Assembly: GCF_029504395.1 (NCBI RefSeq)
Contig: NZ_JAQFIF010000014.1
Span: 22,084-86,083 of the forward strand
Direction of reading: 5' to 3'
Length of the DNA stretch: 64,000 nucleotides
DNA from: Arthrobacter sp. ES3-54
GTDB lineage: Bacteria > Actinomycetota > Actinomycetes > Actinomycetales > Micrococcaceae
Part shown: positions 8,781 through 17,250 of the stretch, piece after piece
Layout: the number at the start of each line of letters is the position of its first letter
Position numbering within the stretch: position 1 is the stretch's first letter
Notes under the pieces: generated by a model
Databases searched by the model: none
Told to the model about the DNA's origin: nothing
What the model saw: only the letters and a program-made list of their open reading frames with translations
Translations under genes and position numbers: made by a program

Positions 8781-9840
8781 GTGTTCACAATCGAAGAACT
8801 CCATTCCGCGCAGCCTGGATAGCGCGGATGCGACGCCGTTTGAAGAGATGGTTGCGGTCAGGAACGCGGTTGAGACTCAGATTCTTGGCGGTGACGTGCT
8901 GTCGCACAGCGCGGTGGAGTTGTTGCCAGGATTCCGCAACGTATACAAACCCCGCCGCCTGTTCGTTGCCGGTGTGGGTGGCCGCATGGTTGGCCGCGCC
9001 GTCGTATCGTGGCTGGCTTCGGTGAACTCCCCCGTCAGTTCTGTCAACGTTGAAGTGCTCCGCAGACACAGGGGACGCGGCATTGGAACTGCGCTGCTTG
9101 ACCGAATGGAGCGCATCGCCCGCGAGTCCGGCCGCGCCACCGTCCAGAGCCATGTTGAGCACTCAGCATTGACCGGCGGATCAGTGATCAGTCCGCCCAC
9201 CAGGTTCGGTCAGCTCTCTCTTGATGACGACCCCGGCGTACGGTTCCTCGCGAATCGAGGCTACGTCCTTGAACAAATCAAGAGGATCAGTTTCCTGGGC
9301 CTGCCAATGGATGCCGCCCGCCTCAACGAACTCGTGCAAACCGCCCAACGCGCGGCCGATCCGGTGTACGCGTTGGTGGAATGGACCGGGGCCACGCCCA
9401 ACCGCTGGCTGACGGACGTGGCATGGCTGAAGACCCGGATGAGCACCGACAATCCGACGGCGGGATTGGATTCGGTGGAAGATCCTTGGGACGAGGCAAG
9501 ACTCCTCCAACGTGATCGAGACCAGCAGGCGAGTGGTCGCAGCCTTTTCACTGTCGCCGTGGAACACCTTCCCTCGGGGCGGGTTGCGGGCTTTAGCGAG
9601 TTGTCCCTTCCCGACGTTGGACGCGCCGCCCGCCAGGAGGACACCCTGGTCCTGTCAGAGCATCGGGGTCTACGACTCGGCATGCTGCTCAAGGCCGCGA
9701 ATTTTCGGCAGCTCGGGGCCCGGGCGGATCTCATCTACACCTTCAATGCGGAGGAGAACCGCCCGATGCTGGCCGTGAATGAAGCGGTTGGCTTCAGGCC
9801 CGCGGGCTTCGGAGGAGGGTGGCGAAAGGTACTGATCTGA
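8781..9840 (+). CDS. Tandem GNAT acetyltransferase with a 5' frameshift
   Basis: A large GNAT-family protein with two acetyltransferase domains: the first has VEVLRRHRGRGIGTALLDRM (acetyl-CoA loop RxxGxG/A), the second LSEHRGLRLGMLLKAAN. The likely true start is GTG at 8781, preceded by AAAGGGGA and encoding VFTIEELH, but that frame soon stops; the long frame joins at about 8806 with PRSLDSADATPFEEM. Two lost bases around 8803-8806 would explain this. The in-frame TTG at 8716 gives an implausible N-terminus. The second domain and most of the first are intact, so activity is uncertain rather than excluded. Confidence 0.7.
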
Positions 9841-10248
9841 CCCTCGTCCGTTGGCGCGAACCCTGTTCCGGAGCCGACGCGGCCCTGACGGGCTCGAGAC
9901 GTGCCGGTGGGAATAGGATCAAACCGCCCAGCTCAGTGATCTCGCACGGGAGCTTCAGCAGGAGGTCGACGTCCACGCCGTGCTCTCCGGCAGAGATAGC
10001 CACTCACCCCACATCCGAGCCCTGAGAATCCCTGACCAGCCAAGCAATGACTTACCGCACGCGACGTTCGCCCGCCGCGGGCCGTCTCGAGGTCGTGTTT
10101 TTCCACCCTGATTGTCGATGACAGGAAACGGGGAGCCCGCTGACTGGACCGGGAGTAGGTTTGTATGTCTGGTCTCTGCCCCGCCGTTGCCATATCGTTG
10201 GGGCACCGATTACATTCGACCGGCGGAGCCCCGCATCGGAGGTACATG
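9841..10248. other. Intergenic region, possible remnant of a signalling gene
   Basis: About 400 bases without an intact gene. One plus frame from about 9915 reads AQLSDLARELQQEVDVHAVL, which resembles the N-terminus of a GAF/ANTAR-type regulator, but it has no start and loses similarity after about 30 codons. It may be a decayed fragment or chance. TTGCCA at about 10188 lies 17 bases from TTACAT and could be a weak promoter of the molybdoenzyme operon. Confidence 0.3.
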
Positions 10249-10842
10249 ATGGGAATCATCTCGTCTGGTTTTCATGGAAAACGGCGCACCGATAACCCAG
10301 CGTTACCACCCGGCCAATACGAAACAGCAAGCTTTCCCGTGCTGACGGCGGGCCCTGCACCCTATATCGCCACCGCTGACTGGGAATTCTTCATTACAAC
10401 AGAGACTGGGCAGCGCCGCGCCTGGACCTGGGATGAGTTCCTGGCGCTGCCGCAGGTTGATATCCGGACCGACATTCATTGCGTGACCAGCTGGTCCAAG
10501 CTGGGCACCTCGTGGCGCGGGGTGTCCCTGGACACCTTGTTCGAGGACATGGAAACAACGTCCGAGTTCACCACGGCTCACTCCTACGGCGGCTATACGA
10601 CCAATGTCCCGTTGCAGGACCTGCTGGACGGCCAGGCATGGGTGGCCTGGGAATTCGACGGTGAGCCACTGGAACGGGCCCACGGCGGCCCCGCCCGCCT
10701 GCTGGTACCCCACTTGTACTTTTGGAAGAGTGCGAAGTGGATCAATGGCATCGAACTGATGCCGCATGATGTTCCCGGCTTCTGGGAATCCAACGGGTAC
10801 CACATCTACGGCGACCCGTGGCGCGAGGAGCGCTACTCATGA
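10249..10842 (+). CDS. Molybdopterin-dependent oxidoreductase (sulfite oxidase-like)
   Basis: A 197-residue protein of the sulfite oxidase/MsrP-type molybdopterin-binding domain family. DIHCVTSWSKLG contains the Cys expected to ligate molybdenum (about residue 78), followed by WRGVSLDTLFE, GGYTTNVPLQDLL and HLYFWKSAKWINGIEL, all typical of the fold. There is no signal peptide or Tat motif, so it should be cytoplasmic. Of two adjacent ATGs (10246, 10249), the second is better spaced from GGAGG. The next two genes are a flavin reductase and a zinc-ribbon protein, suggesting a self-contained redox pathway. The substrate is unknown. Confidence 0.85.
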   Translation: MGIISSGFHGKRRTDNPALPPGQYETASFPVLTAGPAPYIATADWEFFITTETGQRRAWTWDEFLALPQVDIRTDIHCVTSWSKLGTSWRGVSLDTLFEDMETTSEFTTAHSYGGYTTNVPLQDLLDGQAWVAWEFDGEPLERAHGGPARLLVPHLYFWKSAKWINGIELMPHDVPGFWESNGYHIYGDPWREERYS

Positions 10843-10852
10843 GGCAAGACAC

Positions 10853-11590
10853 ATGAGCACCCTGTGGCGCGCCGCCGACGTCGTCAGCGGCGTTCCCGAA
10901 ACGGAATCGTCCAGAACCATCGGGCTGCGCGTGGACGGTCTGAACGGCAACCTTGCCGGCCAGCACATCGATATCCGGCTCACAGCCGACGACGGCTACA
11001 CGGCAGTGCGGTCCTACTCCGTGGCTACAGCCGGGATGGACGAAATCCTGGAGATCACGGTCGACGAATTGACCAATGGGGAGGTCTCCCCCTATCTGGT
11101 CAGAGACCTGATGGTCGGAGACCAGTTGGAGATCCGGGGCCCCGTCGGCGGCTGGTTCGTGTGGCGCCCGACGGACCCGAACCCGGTTCAGCTGATCGCC
11201 GGAGGATCCGGCATCGTCCCGCTCATGTCCATGATCCGCGCCCACGAGGCATCCGAGAATCCCTCACAGTTCCGGTTGCTGTACTCGCTCAAATCACCCG
11301 AGGCAGGGTTCTATCGGGAGGAGCTGCTCACCCTGAGCCAGGAATCTCCCAAGCTGACCGTCGACTACTTCTATACACGCAAAGTCCCGGAGGGCTGGCC
11401 TAGCCCCCCAAAGCGACTCACCGCTGAAACACTGTTGGCAAACATCCTGCAGGCGGACGTTGCCCCCGACATTTTCATCTGCGGTCAGACGATGTTTGTC
11501 GAGACGGTCACGGAGTGGCTGGTGCGGGCGGGGTATCCGACCGCCTCGATCAAAACCGAACGCTTCGGCGGAACGGGAGGAATACGGTGA
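10853..11590 (+). CDS. Ferredoxin/flavin reductase-type FAD-NAD(P)H oxidoreductase
   Basis: A 245-residue FNR-superfamily enzyme. RSYSVA is the FAD-binding RxYS motif, GPVGGWFVW the FAD phosphate loop, GGSGIVPLMSMIR the NAD(P)-binding glycine motif, and ICGQTMFVE the C-terminal motif. There is no 2Fe-2S domain, so the protein is FAD plus NAD(P) only. It starts 10 bases after the molybdoenzyme and overlaps the next gene, so it very likely supplies electrons to, or accepts them from, that enzyme. Confidence 0.88.
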   Translation: MSTLWRAADVVSGVPETESSRTIGLRVDGLNGNLAGQHIDIRLTADDGYTAVRSYSVATAGMDEILEITVDELTNGEVSPYLVRDLMVGDQLEIRGPVGGWFVWRPTDPNPVQLIAGGSGIVPLMSMIRAHEASENPSQFRLLYSLKSPEAGFYREELLTLSQESPKLTVDYFYTRKVPEGWPSPPKRLTAETLLANILQADVAPDIFICGQTMFVETVTEWLVRAGYPTASIKTERFGGTGGIR

Positions 11591-11934
11591 CTGGCAACAA
11601 CGGCTCCGCAACCCCTGGTGCTGAGGACCCGCGCCTCGAGGACCAGGACATCGCCGGAACCGCAGGCAATCCAATACCTTATCTTGACGGGAACGCGGCG
11701 GCAGGACCGCTGTGGGAATTGTTCCGCATTGACATCATTGCGGCGATCGGTCGGTGCAAGAACTGTGGCGCTGTGAGGGTCTTCGGGGAAGCAGCGGTCT
11801 ATGCCGACGCACCGGGAATAGTTGTGCGGTGCAGTTCCTGTGGGGGCGTCTTGCTGCGTCTCGTAGAGACTCCGACCAAATTCTGGCTCGATGTCAGTGG
11901 ACTCAGCTACCTTCAGATCGACCGGGAGAGCTAA
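11587..11934 (+). CDS. Zinc-ribbon protein of DUF6510 type
   Basis: A 115-residue protein starting at GTG 11587, overlapping the reductase stop (GTGA). The C-terminal half has a four-Cys knuckle, CKNC and CSSC separated by about 25 residues, then FWLDVSGLSYLQI. The pattern resembles the actinobacterial DUF6510 family as I recall it. The Cys set probably binds zinc; a role as assembly or docking factor for the two preceding redox enzymes is inference from the coupled position. Confidence 0.7.
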   Translation: MTGNNGSATPGAEDPRLEDQDIAGTAGNPIPYLDGNAAAGPLWELFRIDIIAAIGRCKNCGAVRVFGEAAVYADAPGIVVRCSSCGGVLLRLVETPTKFWLDVSGLSYLQIDRES

Positions 11935-12006
11935 GGCACGACTCTGGTTTCCGCCCCGCCGTGCTCAGGACCCCGGACGCGGACTGTGTGGAGGTAATCT
12001 GCGACG

Positions 12007-12192
12007 ATGCTGAACATCCTCAACCCTTGCCGCCTGTTCATCATGGGTGCTAGCGGATCGGGAACCACAACACTCGGCCGGGCAATCGCCAACGAATGGG
12101 CAGTACCCCACGCCGACGCCGACGATTAATTCTGGCAGCCGACATCAACGCCCTACCGGGACCAGCGGGCCCCTTGCCGGTGGACCGCCTAG
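12007..12192 (+). pseudogene. P-loop kinase fragment with internal stop
   Basis: From ATG 12007 the frame gives RLFIMGASGSGTTTLGRAIA, a Walker A loop of adenylate-kinase-like small nucleoside/shikimate-type kinases, then VPHADADD followed by TAA at 12127 exactly where homologues have a Tyr before FW. After the stop the frame still reads FWQPTSTPYRDQR, the family's substrate region, then ends at 12190. The remaining ~100 residues are absent. It is a gene killed by a nonsense change and 3' loss. Confidence 0.75.
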
Positions 12193-12254
12193 TTCATGCA
12201 GTTTCACGGGCTCATTCTGCCGGAACGACCGCGGCCGCGGTTAGGCTTGCAGCC

Positions 12255-12887
12255 ATGGCGATCATTCATCAGGCAGAACTGCGGCCGACGAAACTTGAAC
12301 TACTCGAAGGGTGGCTGCCCCGCCAGCCCTGGTTCACCGAGCCGGGCACGGCAGGACTGCGCAAAGTCGGCTCCTACCGGTTCGACGACCCCGCCGGCGA
12401 AGTCGGCATAGAAACGATCATCGTCTCGGTGGGCACCTCCACCGTTCAAGTTCCGCTCACCTACAGGGCCCGGCCCCTGACCGGCGCGGAACCGTGGCTG
12501 GTCGGAACGATGCAGCACTCGGTTCTCGGCCCCAGATGGGTTTACGACGCCTGCGCCGATCCCATCTACGTCGCAGCATTGGCCGCGAGCATCATGCTGG
12601 GCCGGCCGCAGGCAGAGCAATACCTCCAAAAAGGGGGAACACAAGAACTCCTGGCCCAGTCAGTCTTCGTGCACAGCACCGGACCGAAACTCGATGCAGT
12701 TCCGGACGTCTCTTCGGCCACCCCACGCACCATCGACGACGGCACGGCTATCGAGACTGCCGGCCTCCACATAATCGTTGTCCGGCGACTGGACCTTAGC
12801 GGGCAGCCAGTCGACCGGCTCACGTTGACCGGTACCTGGGAAGGACAAAAGAACAGCGTCAAACTCGCCGCCATAAGCGAGGCCTGA
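12255..12887 (+). CDS. Maltokinase N-terminal cap-like domain protein
   Basis: A 210-residue soluble protein beginning MAIIHQAELRPTKLELLEGW. The pattern WLPRQPWF, YRFDDPAGEVGIETIIV, VPLTYRARPLTGAEPWLVGTMQHSVLG and RWVYDACADPIYVAALA is that of the stand-alone cap domain (CG0192-type) otherwise found at the N-terminus of mycobacterial maltokinase. It has no kinase domain, so catalysis is not expected. The start at 12255 is chosen because the homologous sequence begins there. It converges with the YihY gene only 12 bases away. Confidence 0.8.
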   Translation: MAIIHQAELRPTKLELLEGWLPRQPWFTEPGTAGLRKVGSYRFDDPAGEVGIETIIVSVGTSTVQVPLTYRARPLTGAEPWLVGTMQHSVLGPRWVYDACADPIYVAALAASIMLGRPQAEQYLQKGGTQELLAQSVFVHSTGPKLDAVPDVSSATPRTIDDGTAIETAGLHIIVVRRLDLSGQPVDRLTLTGTWEGQKNSVKLAAISEA

Positions 12888-12899
12888 CATTCTCGTGAC

Positions 12900-14057
12900 C
12901 TAGGTGCGGTCTATTCCATCGTTGTCTCTGGGATGGTTGCTGCCTTCCTGTTGTTCATCCTGGTTCCCGTGCTGTTCCCGCAGTTCCCGCCCGCGGCGGA
13001 TATCGTCTTCCTCGCGGGCCTGCAGCTTGTCGCTCTGTTTCGTGTCCCGGGGCGGCAGCTGGAGGGTCTCTTCGGCCTCGATGCCAGCCTGGAGCTGCCG
13101 CCCACGCTCCATCTCGGCGTCGAACTCGGCACCGAACAGCAGCGACATGTTCAGGATCCAGAGCCACAGCAGCGAGACGATGACGCCGCCGATCGCACCA
13201 TAAGTCTTCTCGTAGCTGTTGAAGTTGGCGACGTAGAAGGCGAAGGCCAGGGATGCAAGCAGGAAGATCACCAAGGCGATTGTGGATCCCAGGCTCATCC
13301 AGCGGAACTTGGGCTGCTTTACGTTCGGCGTGGCGTAGTAGAGGATCGCGATCGCGAGGATCACGAGCAGCAGGATTACCGGCCACTTGAGAATGTTCCA
13401 TGCGGTCAGGACGGCGCCGCCCAAGCCGATTGCGTTGCCGACCGCTTCGGCCACCGGCCCGCTCAGGACCAGCATGGCTGAGAGCACCAGGACGATCAGC
13501 ACGGTGGCAATCGTGACCAGGAGCATCGTGCCCCGAAGTTTGATAAACGGCCGGCCCTCGTCAATTTCGTAGATCCGGTTCATGGCCCGGCCAAACGCCC
13601 CGACATAACCGGAGGCGGACCAGAGGGCGGTGAGGATGCCGATCACCAGGGTGAGTCCGGCAGCGGAGGAGCTGCTGAGCTGCTCGACTGGCTGGCGGAT
13701 GGCTTCCACAGTGTCACCGGGCGCGAACCCCTGGACGATCTCCAGGAGCGCGGAGGTGGTCTTCTCGGCCTGTCCGAAAATGCCCAGCAACGACACGAGG
13801 GCCAGCAGCGCCGGGAAAATTGAGAGGACCGAGTAGTACGTCAGGGCTGCCGCGAGATCCGGGCACTGGTCCTTCGTGAATTCACGCAAGGTCTTCTTGG
13901 CGATGTACTTCCAGGAGGGCTTGGTGACGTCGGCGGGGCTGTCCGGTTTGCGGGAGTCGTCCGGGGCGGGCGCCGTGCGGGCCTTAGCGGTGCTGCTCTC
14001 GTCCGTTTCGGCGTCGGTCATGGAGTCATTTTCTGCCTTGGCAGGGTTCTTGGCCAT
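12900..14057 (-). CDS. YihY/BrkB-family inner membrane protein
   Basis: A 385-residue membrane protein. A charged N-terminal tail precedes the family signature LREFTKDQCPDLAAALTYYSVLSIFPALLA, followed by about six helices and the conserved LWSASGYVGAFGRAMNRIYE and YEKTYGAIGGVIVSLLWLWI. The C-terminus is a long charged, Gln/Glu/Asp/Arg-rich tail. The family was once annotated as ribonuclease BN, wrongly; its function is unknown, with suggestions of envelope or export roles. It is the last gene of a leftward operon of four membrane-associated proteins. Confidence 0.9.
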   Translation of the reverse strand: MAKNPAKAENDSMTDAETDESSTAKARTAPAPDDSRKPDSPADVTKPSWKYIAKKTLREFTKDQCPDLAAALTYYSVLSIFPALLALVSLLGIFGQAEKTTSALLEIVQGFAPGDTVEAIRQPVEQLSSSSAAGLTLVIGILTALWSASGYVGAFGRAMNRIYEIDEGRPFIKLRGTMLLVTIATVLIVLVLSAMLVLSGPVAEAVGNAIGLGGAVLTAWNILKWPVILLLVILAIAILYYATPNVKQPKFRWMSLGSTIALVIFLLASLAFAFYVANFNSYEKTYGAIGGVIVSLLWLWILNMSLLFGAEFDAEMERGRQLQAGIEAEETLQLPPRDTKQSDKLQAREEDDIRRGRELREQHGNQDEQQEGSNHPRDNDGIDRT

Positions 14058-14138
14058 GGAAAATCCTTCTTGGGGTTAAGCGGCGTGGCCGGCCGCCTGC
14101 GCATTAGCGAGGGCAGCCGGCCATATTCAGATGCGGCC

Positions 14139-14747
14139 TCAGGCCTGCTGAACGTTGTCCTTGGCTTCGGCGGTCCGATCCTTGACGTCCGCCACAGCCG
14201 TTTGGCCTTCTGCCTTGACATGTTCGGTAGCGTCCGCCGCAGTGGCCTTGACGTTCTCCATCGCCTCTTGGGCGGGCTCCTTGAGTCCCTCCGCCACGTG
14301 CTTAGCGGCGTCCGTCAGTTCCGTGGTGAGCGGCTCGGCGGCCGTCTTGAGGGCGTCGGCGGCTTCACGCTCCTTCTGGCTGGCCGGAATCAGGGAGGAC
14401 ACCAACAGGCCGGCGCCGAAAGCGATCAGCCCGGCGGCCAGCGGGTTCCCCTGGGTCTTCGCCTTCAGCTGGGTCGGCGCGGCCGCGACCGCTGAACCGG
14501 CGTCACTCACGTGCGCGCCGGCGCTTCCTGCGGCTGAATGGACGTTGTCGGCGGTGTGGTCCGCGGCTCCCATGACCTTCTCCTTCACTCCGAAGACTGC
14601 GTCCTTGACGTTCTCTTTAACCTTGTCGGTTTGGCGCTGGACAATGTGCGACGGCGTGACCTTGTCGGCGACGGCGTCCACGTTGGTGCCCAGGCGGGCG
14701 CGGGTTGCTTCAATATCTGCTCGGATGACATCCGGGTTTTCACTCAT
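14139..14747 (-). CDS. DUF3618-containing membrane-associated protein
   Basis: A 202-residue protein starting MSENPDVIRADIEATRARLG, the DUF3618 signature. Alanine/Lys/Glu-rich helices with VKEKVMGAADH-type periodicity resemble LEA-like amphipathic repeats. One membrane segment, GNPLAAGLIAFGAGLLVSSL, is followed by further KTAAEPLT.. helices. It probably sits at the inner membrane with helical arms. It lies 18 bases downstream of the holin-X gene, within the envelope operon. Confidence 0.88.
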   Translation of the reverse strand: MSENPDVIRADIEATRARLGTNVDAVADKVTPSHIVQRQTDKVKENVKDAVFGVKEKVMGAADHTADNVHSAAGSAGAHVSDAGSAVAAAPTQLKAKTQGNPLAAGLIAFGAGLLVSSLIPASQKEREAADALKTAAEPLTTELTDAAKHVAEGLKEPAQEAMENVKATAADATEHVKAEGQTAVADVKDRTAEAKDNVQQA

Positions 14748-14765
14748 CGTGTTTCCTCGCTGGAT

Positions 14766-15179
14766 CTAAGAGTTGGGTTTCAAGGTGGGCGGGATTTCCT
14801 GCAGGGTCGCGGCGGTCTGCGGCATGCCCTTGATCGCGTTGAGTTCCTTGCGGCCCATGGCTGCCAGGATGGCGGCGACAATGGCCCAGATGACGGCGAC
14901 AACGACGGCGGACCACCCCAGACCCATCAGGGTCCCTAGCGCCCACCAGAGCGCCAAAGACAGGAACAGGAGCACGAAGTGACCAGCGACGCCGGCGCCG
15001 GCCAGCATGCCGGTGCCTTTGCCGGCCCGGGTGGCGGACTGCTTGAGTTCGACCTTGGCCAGTTCCACTTCCTGCCGCATCAGGGTGGACATGTCTCGGG
15101 TGACTTCGCCCAGCAGGTCACCCAAGGAATTGGATTCCGCCTTCGCGTGGGCGGCGGTGGGAGGGATTTCGCTGCTCAT
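14766..15179 (-). CDS. Actinobacterial holin-X / DUF1469 phage-holin family protein
   Basis: A 137-residue protein with an N-terminal helix (LGDLLGEVTRDMSTLMRQEVELAKVELKQ pattern typical of holin-X proteins) and two membrane segments around residues 60-82 and 88-108. Despite the family name these are chromosomal envelope proteins found beside DUF3618 genes, not lysis holins. The start overlaps the preceding gene's stop by four bases, so the two are coupled. Confidence 0.88.
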   Translation of the reverse strand: MSSEIPPTAAHAKAESNSLGDLLGEVTRDMSTLMRQEVELAKVELKQSATRAGKGTGMLAGAGVAGHFVLLFLSLALWWALGTLMGLGWSAVVVAVIWAIVAAILAAMGRKELNAIKGMPQTAATLQEIPPTLKPNS

Positions 15180-16015
15180 CGACGGCCGCCGTCAAAGGGA
15201 TCATCGCGCAGCGGATCAGCCGACCGCAGGGGCTCGCCGGCAAGGGGCTCAGAGGCCCGGCGGCCCGGTGCGGCGTCGCGGAGGGGATCGGTAGTGCCCA
15301 ACTCGGAGTCCAACGGATTCGGAGGATACGTGTCCGCGAAGCCCGCCGTCGTGGTTTGCGGAGCCGGCATCTGCACCGGCGGCGGCGGAACTGCTACCCC
15401 GGTATCGGGGATCCGGCCGGCGGCGGACGTTCCGGAAGCGGTGGTGCCAGTCGTTTCGGGGGCCCCGGCGCTCAGGCTGCGGCTGAGACGTCCGGCCAGC
15501 ACGCCGGCTCCGGCCGCGAGGAGAAGGAACGTGCCCGGGCGCTGGCGGGCAAAGGACTTTACCTCGGTCAGCAGCGAACCCGGGTCCCGATTATCGAGCC
15601 AGGACGCAACGGCGGAGGACCGCTCTGCGGCTTGGCGGACAAGGTCAGTCGCCACGCCGGGCTGATCGGAGGCAGCGGCCATGGAATGCAGTTCGCCGGC
15701 GACGGATCGCAGGCCTTCGGCGACCTTCTGCTGCTGGGTTCCTGCCTGTTCGGTGAGATCAGACTTGGCCTTGTGCATCAGGTCCCGGGCATTGGTCTTG
15801 ACCTCGACGGCGACGTTGGCTGCCTCCGTCTTGGCAGTCTCGGCGACGTTCTGGGCTGAGTCTGCCGCGTGCCGCGTTACGTCCGCCGCTTCGTCCCTGG
15901 CTGCCTCCTGTTTGGAGCCAGCGCGTTCCGCACCCTGAGGGGGCACCACGCCAACGCCGGCGTACTGGTCCGTGGAAGCTTGGGGTGTTGCCTGGGCCCA
16001 TGGGTTCTCTGTCAT
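15176..16015 (-). CDS. Ala-rich, single-TM envelope/stress protein of unknown function
   Basis: A 279-residue protein and first gene of the leftward operon. After a short disordered head, residues about 30-130 are Ala/Glu/Lys-rich repeats (AADSAQNVAETAKTEAANVA) that should form long helices like LEA or apolipoprotein proteins. A membrane segment LLLAAGAGVLAGRLSRSL lies near 175-190, followed by a Pro/Thr-rich disordered C-terminus. No enzymatic motif. It overlaps the holin-X gene and is preceded by a palindromic operator, so the whole envelope operon is probably controlled by the divergent MarR regulator. Confidence 0.8.
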   Translation of the reverse strand: MTENPWAQATPQASTDQYAGVGVVPPQGAERAGSKQEAARDEAADVTRHAADSAQNVAETAKTEAANVAVEVKTNARDLMHKAKSDLTEQAGTQQQKVAEGLRSVAGELHSMAAASDQPGVATDLVRQAAERSSAVASWLDNRDPGSLLTEVKSFARQRPGTFLLLAAGAGVLAGRLSRSLSAGAPETTGTTASGTSAAGRIPDTGVAVPPPPVQMPAPQTTTAGFADTYPPNPLDSELGTTDPLRDAAPGRRASEPLAGEPLRSADPLRDDPFDGGRR

Positions 16016-16070
16016 CGTTGCTCTCTTTCAGGAATGGTCCGCGTGGGATCGTGACTAGCGGAACCGGGTG

Positions 16071-16094
16071 AATTAGTAAGCACGGTTACTAATT
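16071..16094. promoter_or_regulatory. Palindromic operator next to the envelope operon
   Basis: AATTAGTAA (16071-16079), six-base spacer GCACGG, then TTACTAATT (16086-16094): a perfect 9-bp inverted repeat, 56 bases upstream of the leftward start at 16015. A further half-site AGTAAGCA follows at 16099. The geometry fits a MarR-type dimer. Confidence 0.75.
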
Positions 16095-16198
16095 AGATAG
16101 TAAGCACACTTGGTATATGTAGCGCAAGCCCTTGACCGAAAATCTGACGGAACGCTTGCAGCGAACGGCGTGCGGAGCGGGCTTCGTTCATGCAAAAT

Positions 16199-16238
16199 AG
16201 TAAGCATGCTTGCAAAATGGATGCGCGGCATGCTTACT
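16199..16238. promoter_or_regulatory. Second operator pair near the MarR gene
   Basis: AGTAAGCATGC at 16199-16209 and its exact inverse GCATGCTTACT at 16228-16238, with 18 bases between. The AGTAAGCA core is the same as in the operator at 16071 and the half-site at 16099, so four copies lie between the divergent units. TGCAAAAT is also directly repeated at 16191 and 16211. Confidence 0.65.
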
Positions 16239-16318
16239 GTGGAGGTGGACGTCGGCCAGTTTGGCGCCGTCCTTGACAACGTGATTTCGTTGCCATCCCA
16301 ATCAGGAAGGCTCTCGTA

Positions 16319-16807
16319 GTGATCCTCGCCCCTGAGCCCCATGCCCGGGACGGTTACCGGCTTCTGACCGCAGCGGCCCGTCTAGTCCAGCGCCTCTACG
16401 ACGATGCACTGGCGCCGTTGGGACTGACGCGTGCCGCCGTCATCGCCTTAGAAGCCGTGGCACCCTGCCCCATGTACCAAGAACAGCTCGCCGCCAAAAT
16501 TCATGTCCAGAGCCAAACGCTCGGGCGCGTTCTCGCCCGTCTGGAGGAGGGAGGACTGGTCACGAGGACACGAAACCCAGCTGACCGGCGCCAATTTCGC
16601 GTCCAGATAACCGCCGCCGGAAATGAAGCCCTGGAAGCGGCCTCTCAGGCTGAGCGTGCGGCCGTGCCTGCGGACTTCGACGGTTGGGAGATCCTGTCAG
16701 AACAACTCGCCCGGTTTGTGGAGTTCTTCCAGTCTCCACGACCGGGAACTCGAAAGCCCAGCGCTCCTCCGGCACCCAAACGTGGTCCTGCAGCTTCAAT
16801 GAACTAG
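16319..16807 (+). CDS. MarR-family transcriptional regulator
   Basis: A 162-residue winged-helix regulator starting at GTG 16319 with AGGAAGG upstream. The core is LTRAAVIALEAVAP, the recognition region YQEQLAAKIHVQSQTLGRVLARLEEGGLV, and the wing TRTRNPADRRQFRVQITAAG. The C-terminus is Pro-rich. MarR proteins are dimers that leave their operator on binding phenolic or oxidising signals. It is divergent from the envelope operon with repeated AGTAAGCA sites between them, so it very likely represses itself and that operon. Confidence 0.88.
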   Translation: MILAPEPHARDGYRLLTAAARLVQRLYDDALAPLGLTRAAVIALEAVAPCPMYQEQLAAKIHVQSQTLGRVLARLEEGGLVTRTRNPADRRQFRVQITAAGNEALEAASQAERAAVPADFDGWEILSEQLARFVEFFQSPRPGTRKPSAPPAPKRGPAASMN

Positions 16808-16910
16808 CGTCCTGCGGTTGGATCCCGGCTATTGCACGACACAACGCATGCTGATTAAATCGCGGTTACGGCCGCATTCCACGACCGGTCTACCGAAAGG
16901 AAGTACAGCA

Positions 16911-17177
16911 ATGGGAATTCTTGCATTCCTCATTCTCGGCCTTATCGCAGGAGCTATCGCCAAGGCGGTTCTTCCCGGCCGGCAGGGAGGCGGCTGGGTG
17001 ATCACACTCGTTATCGGCGTCGTGGGCGCCATCCTCGGAGGCTGGATAGGTTCGTTGATCTTCGGCGGAGGCCTCGCTGACTTCTTCGATCTGCGAACCT
17101 GGCTCCTCTCCATCCTCGGAGCCGTTATTGTGCTCCTGATCTATGGCGCCATCGCCGGCCGCAGAACCAGGGCCTAG
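16911..17177 (+). CDS. GlsB/YeaQ/YmgE-family stress-response membrane protein
   Basis: An 88-residue membrane protein starting at ATG 16911 after AAAGGAAG. Three hydrophobic segments carry glycine-zipper patterns (LGLIAGAIAKAVLPGRQGGGW, IGVVGAILGGWIGSLIFG), typical of transglycosylase-associated/GlsB proteins induced by envelope or acid stress. It lies between MarR and Hsp20 genes on the same strand and fits the stress theme of this island. Confidence 0.88.
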   Translation: MGILAFLILGLIAGAIAKAVLPGRQGGGWVITLVIGVVGAILGGWIGSLIFGGGLADFFDLRTWLLSILGAVIVLLIYGAIAGRRTRA

Positions 17178-17250
17178 AGCCCTCGAATGCATGATCTTCC
17201 CGTGAGGGTGGTCTGCGATTTCTGTTAGCCGGCTCCTTGCCGGTGCTCTG

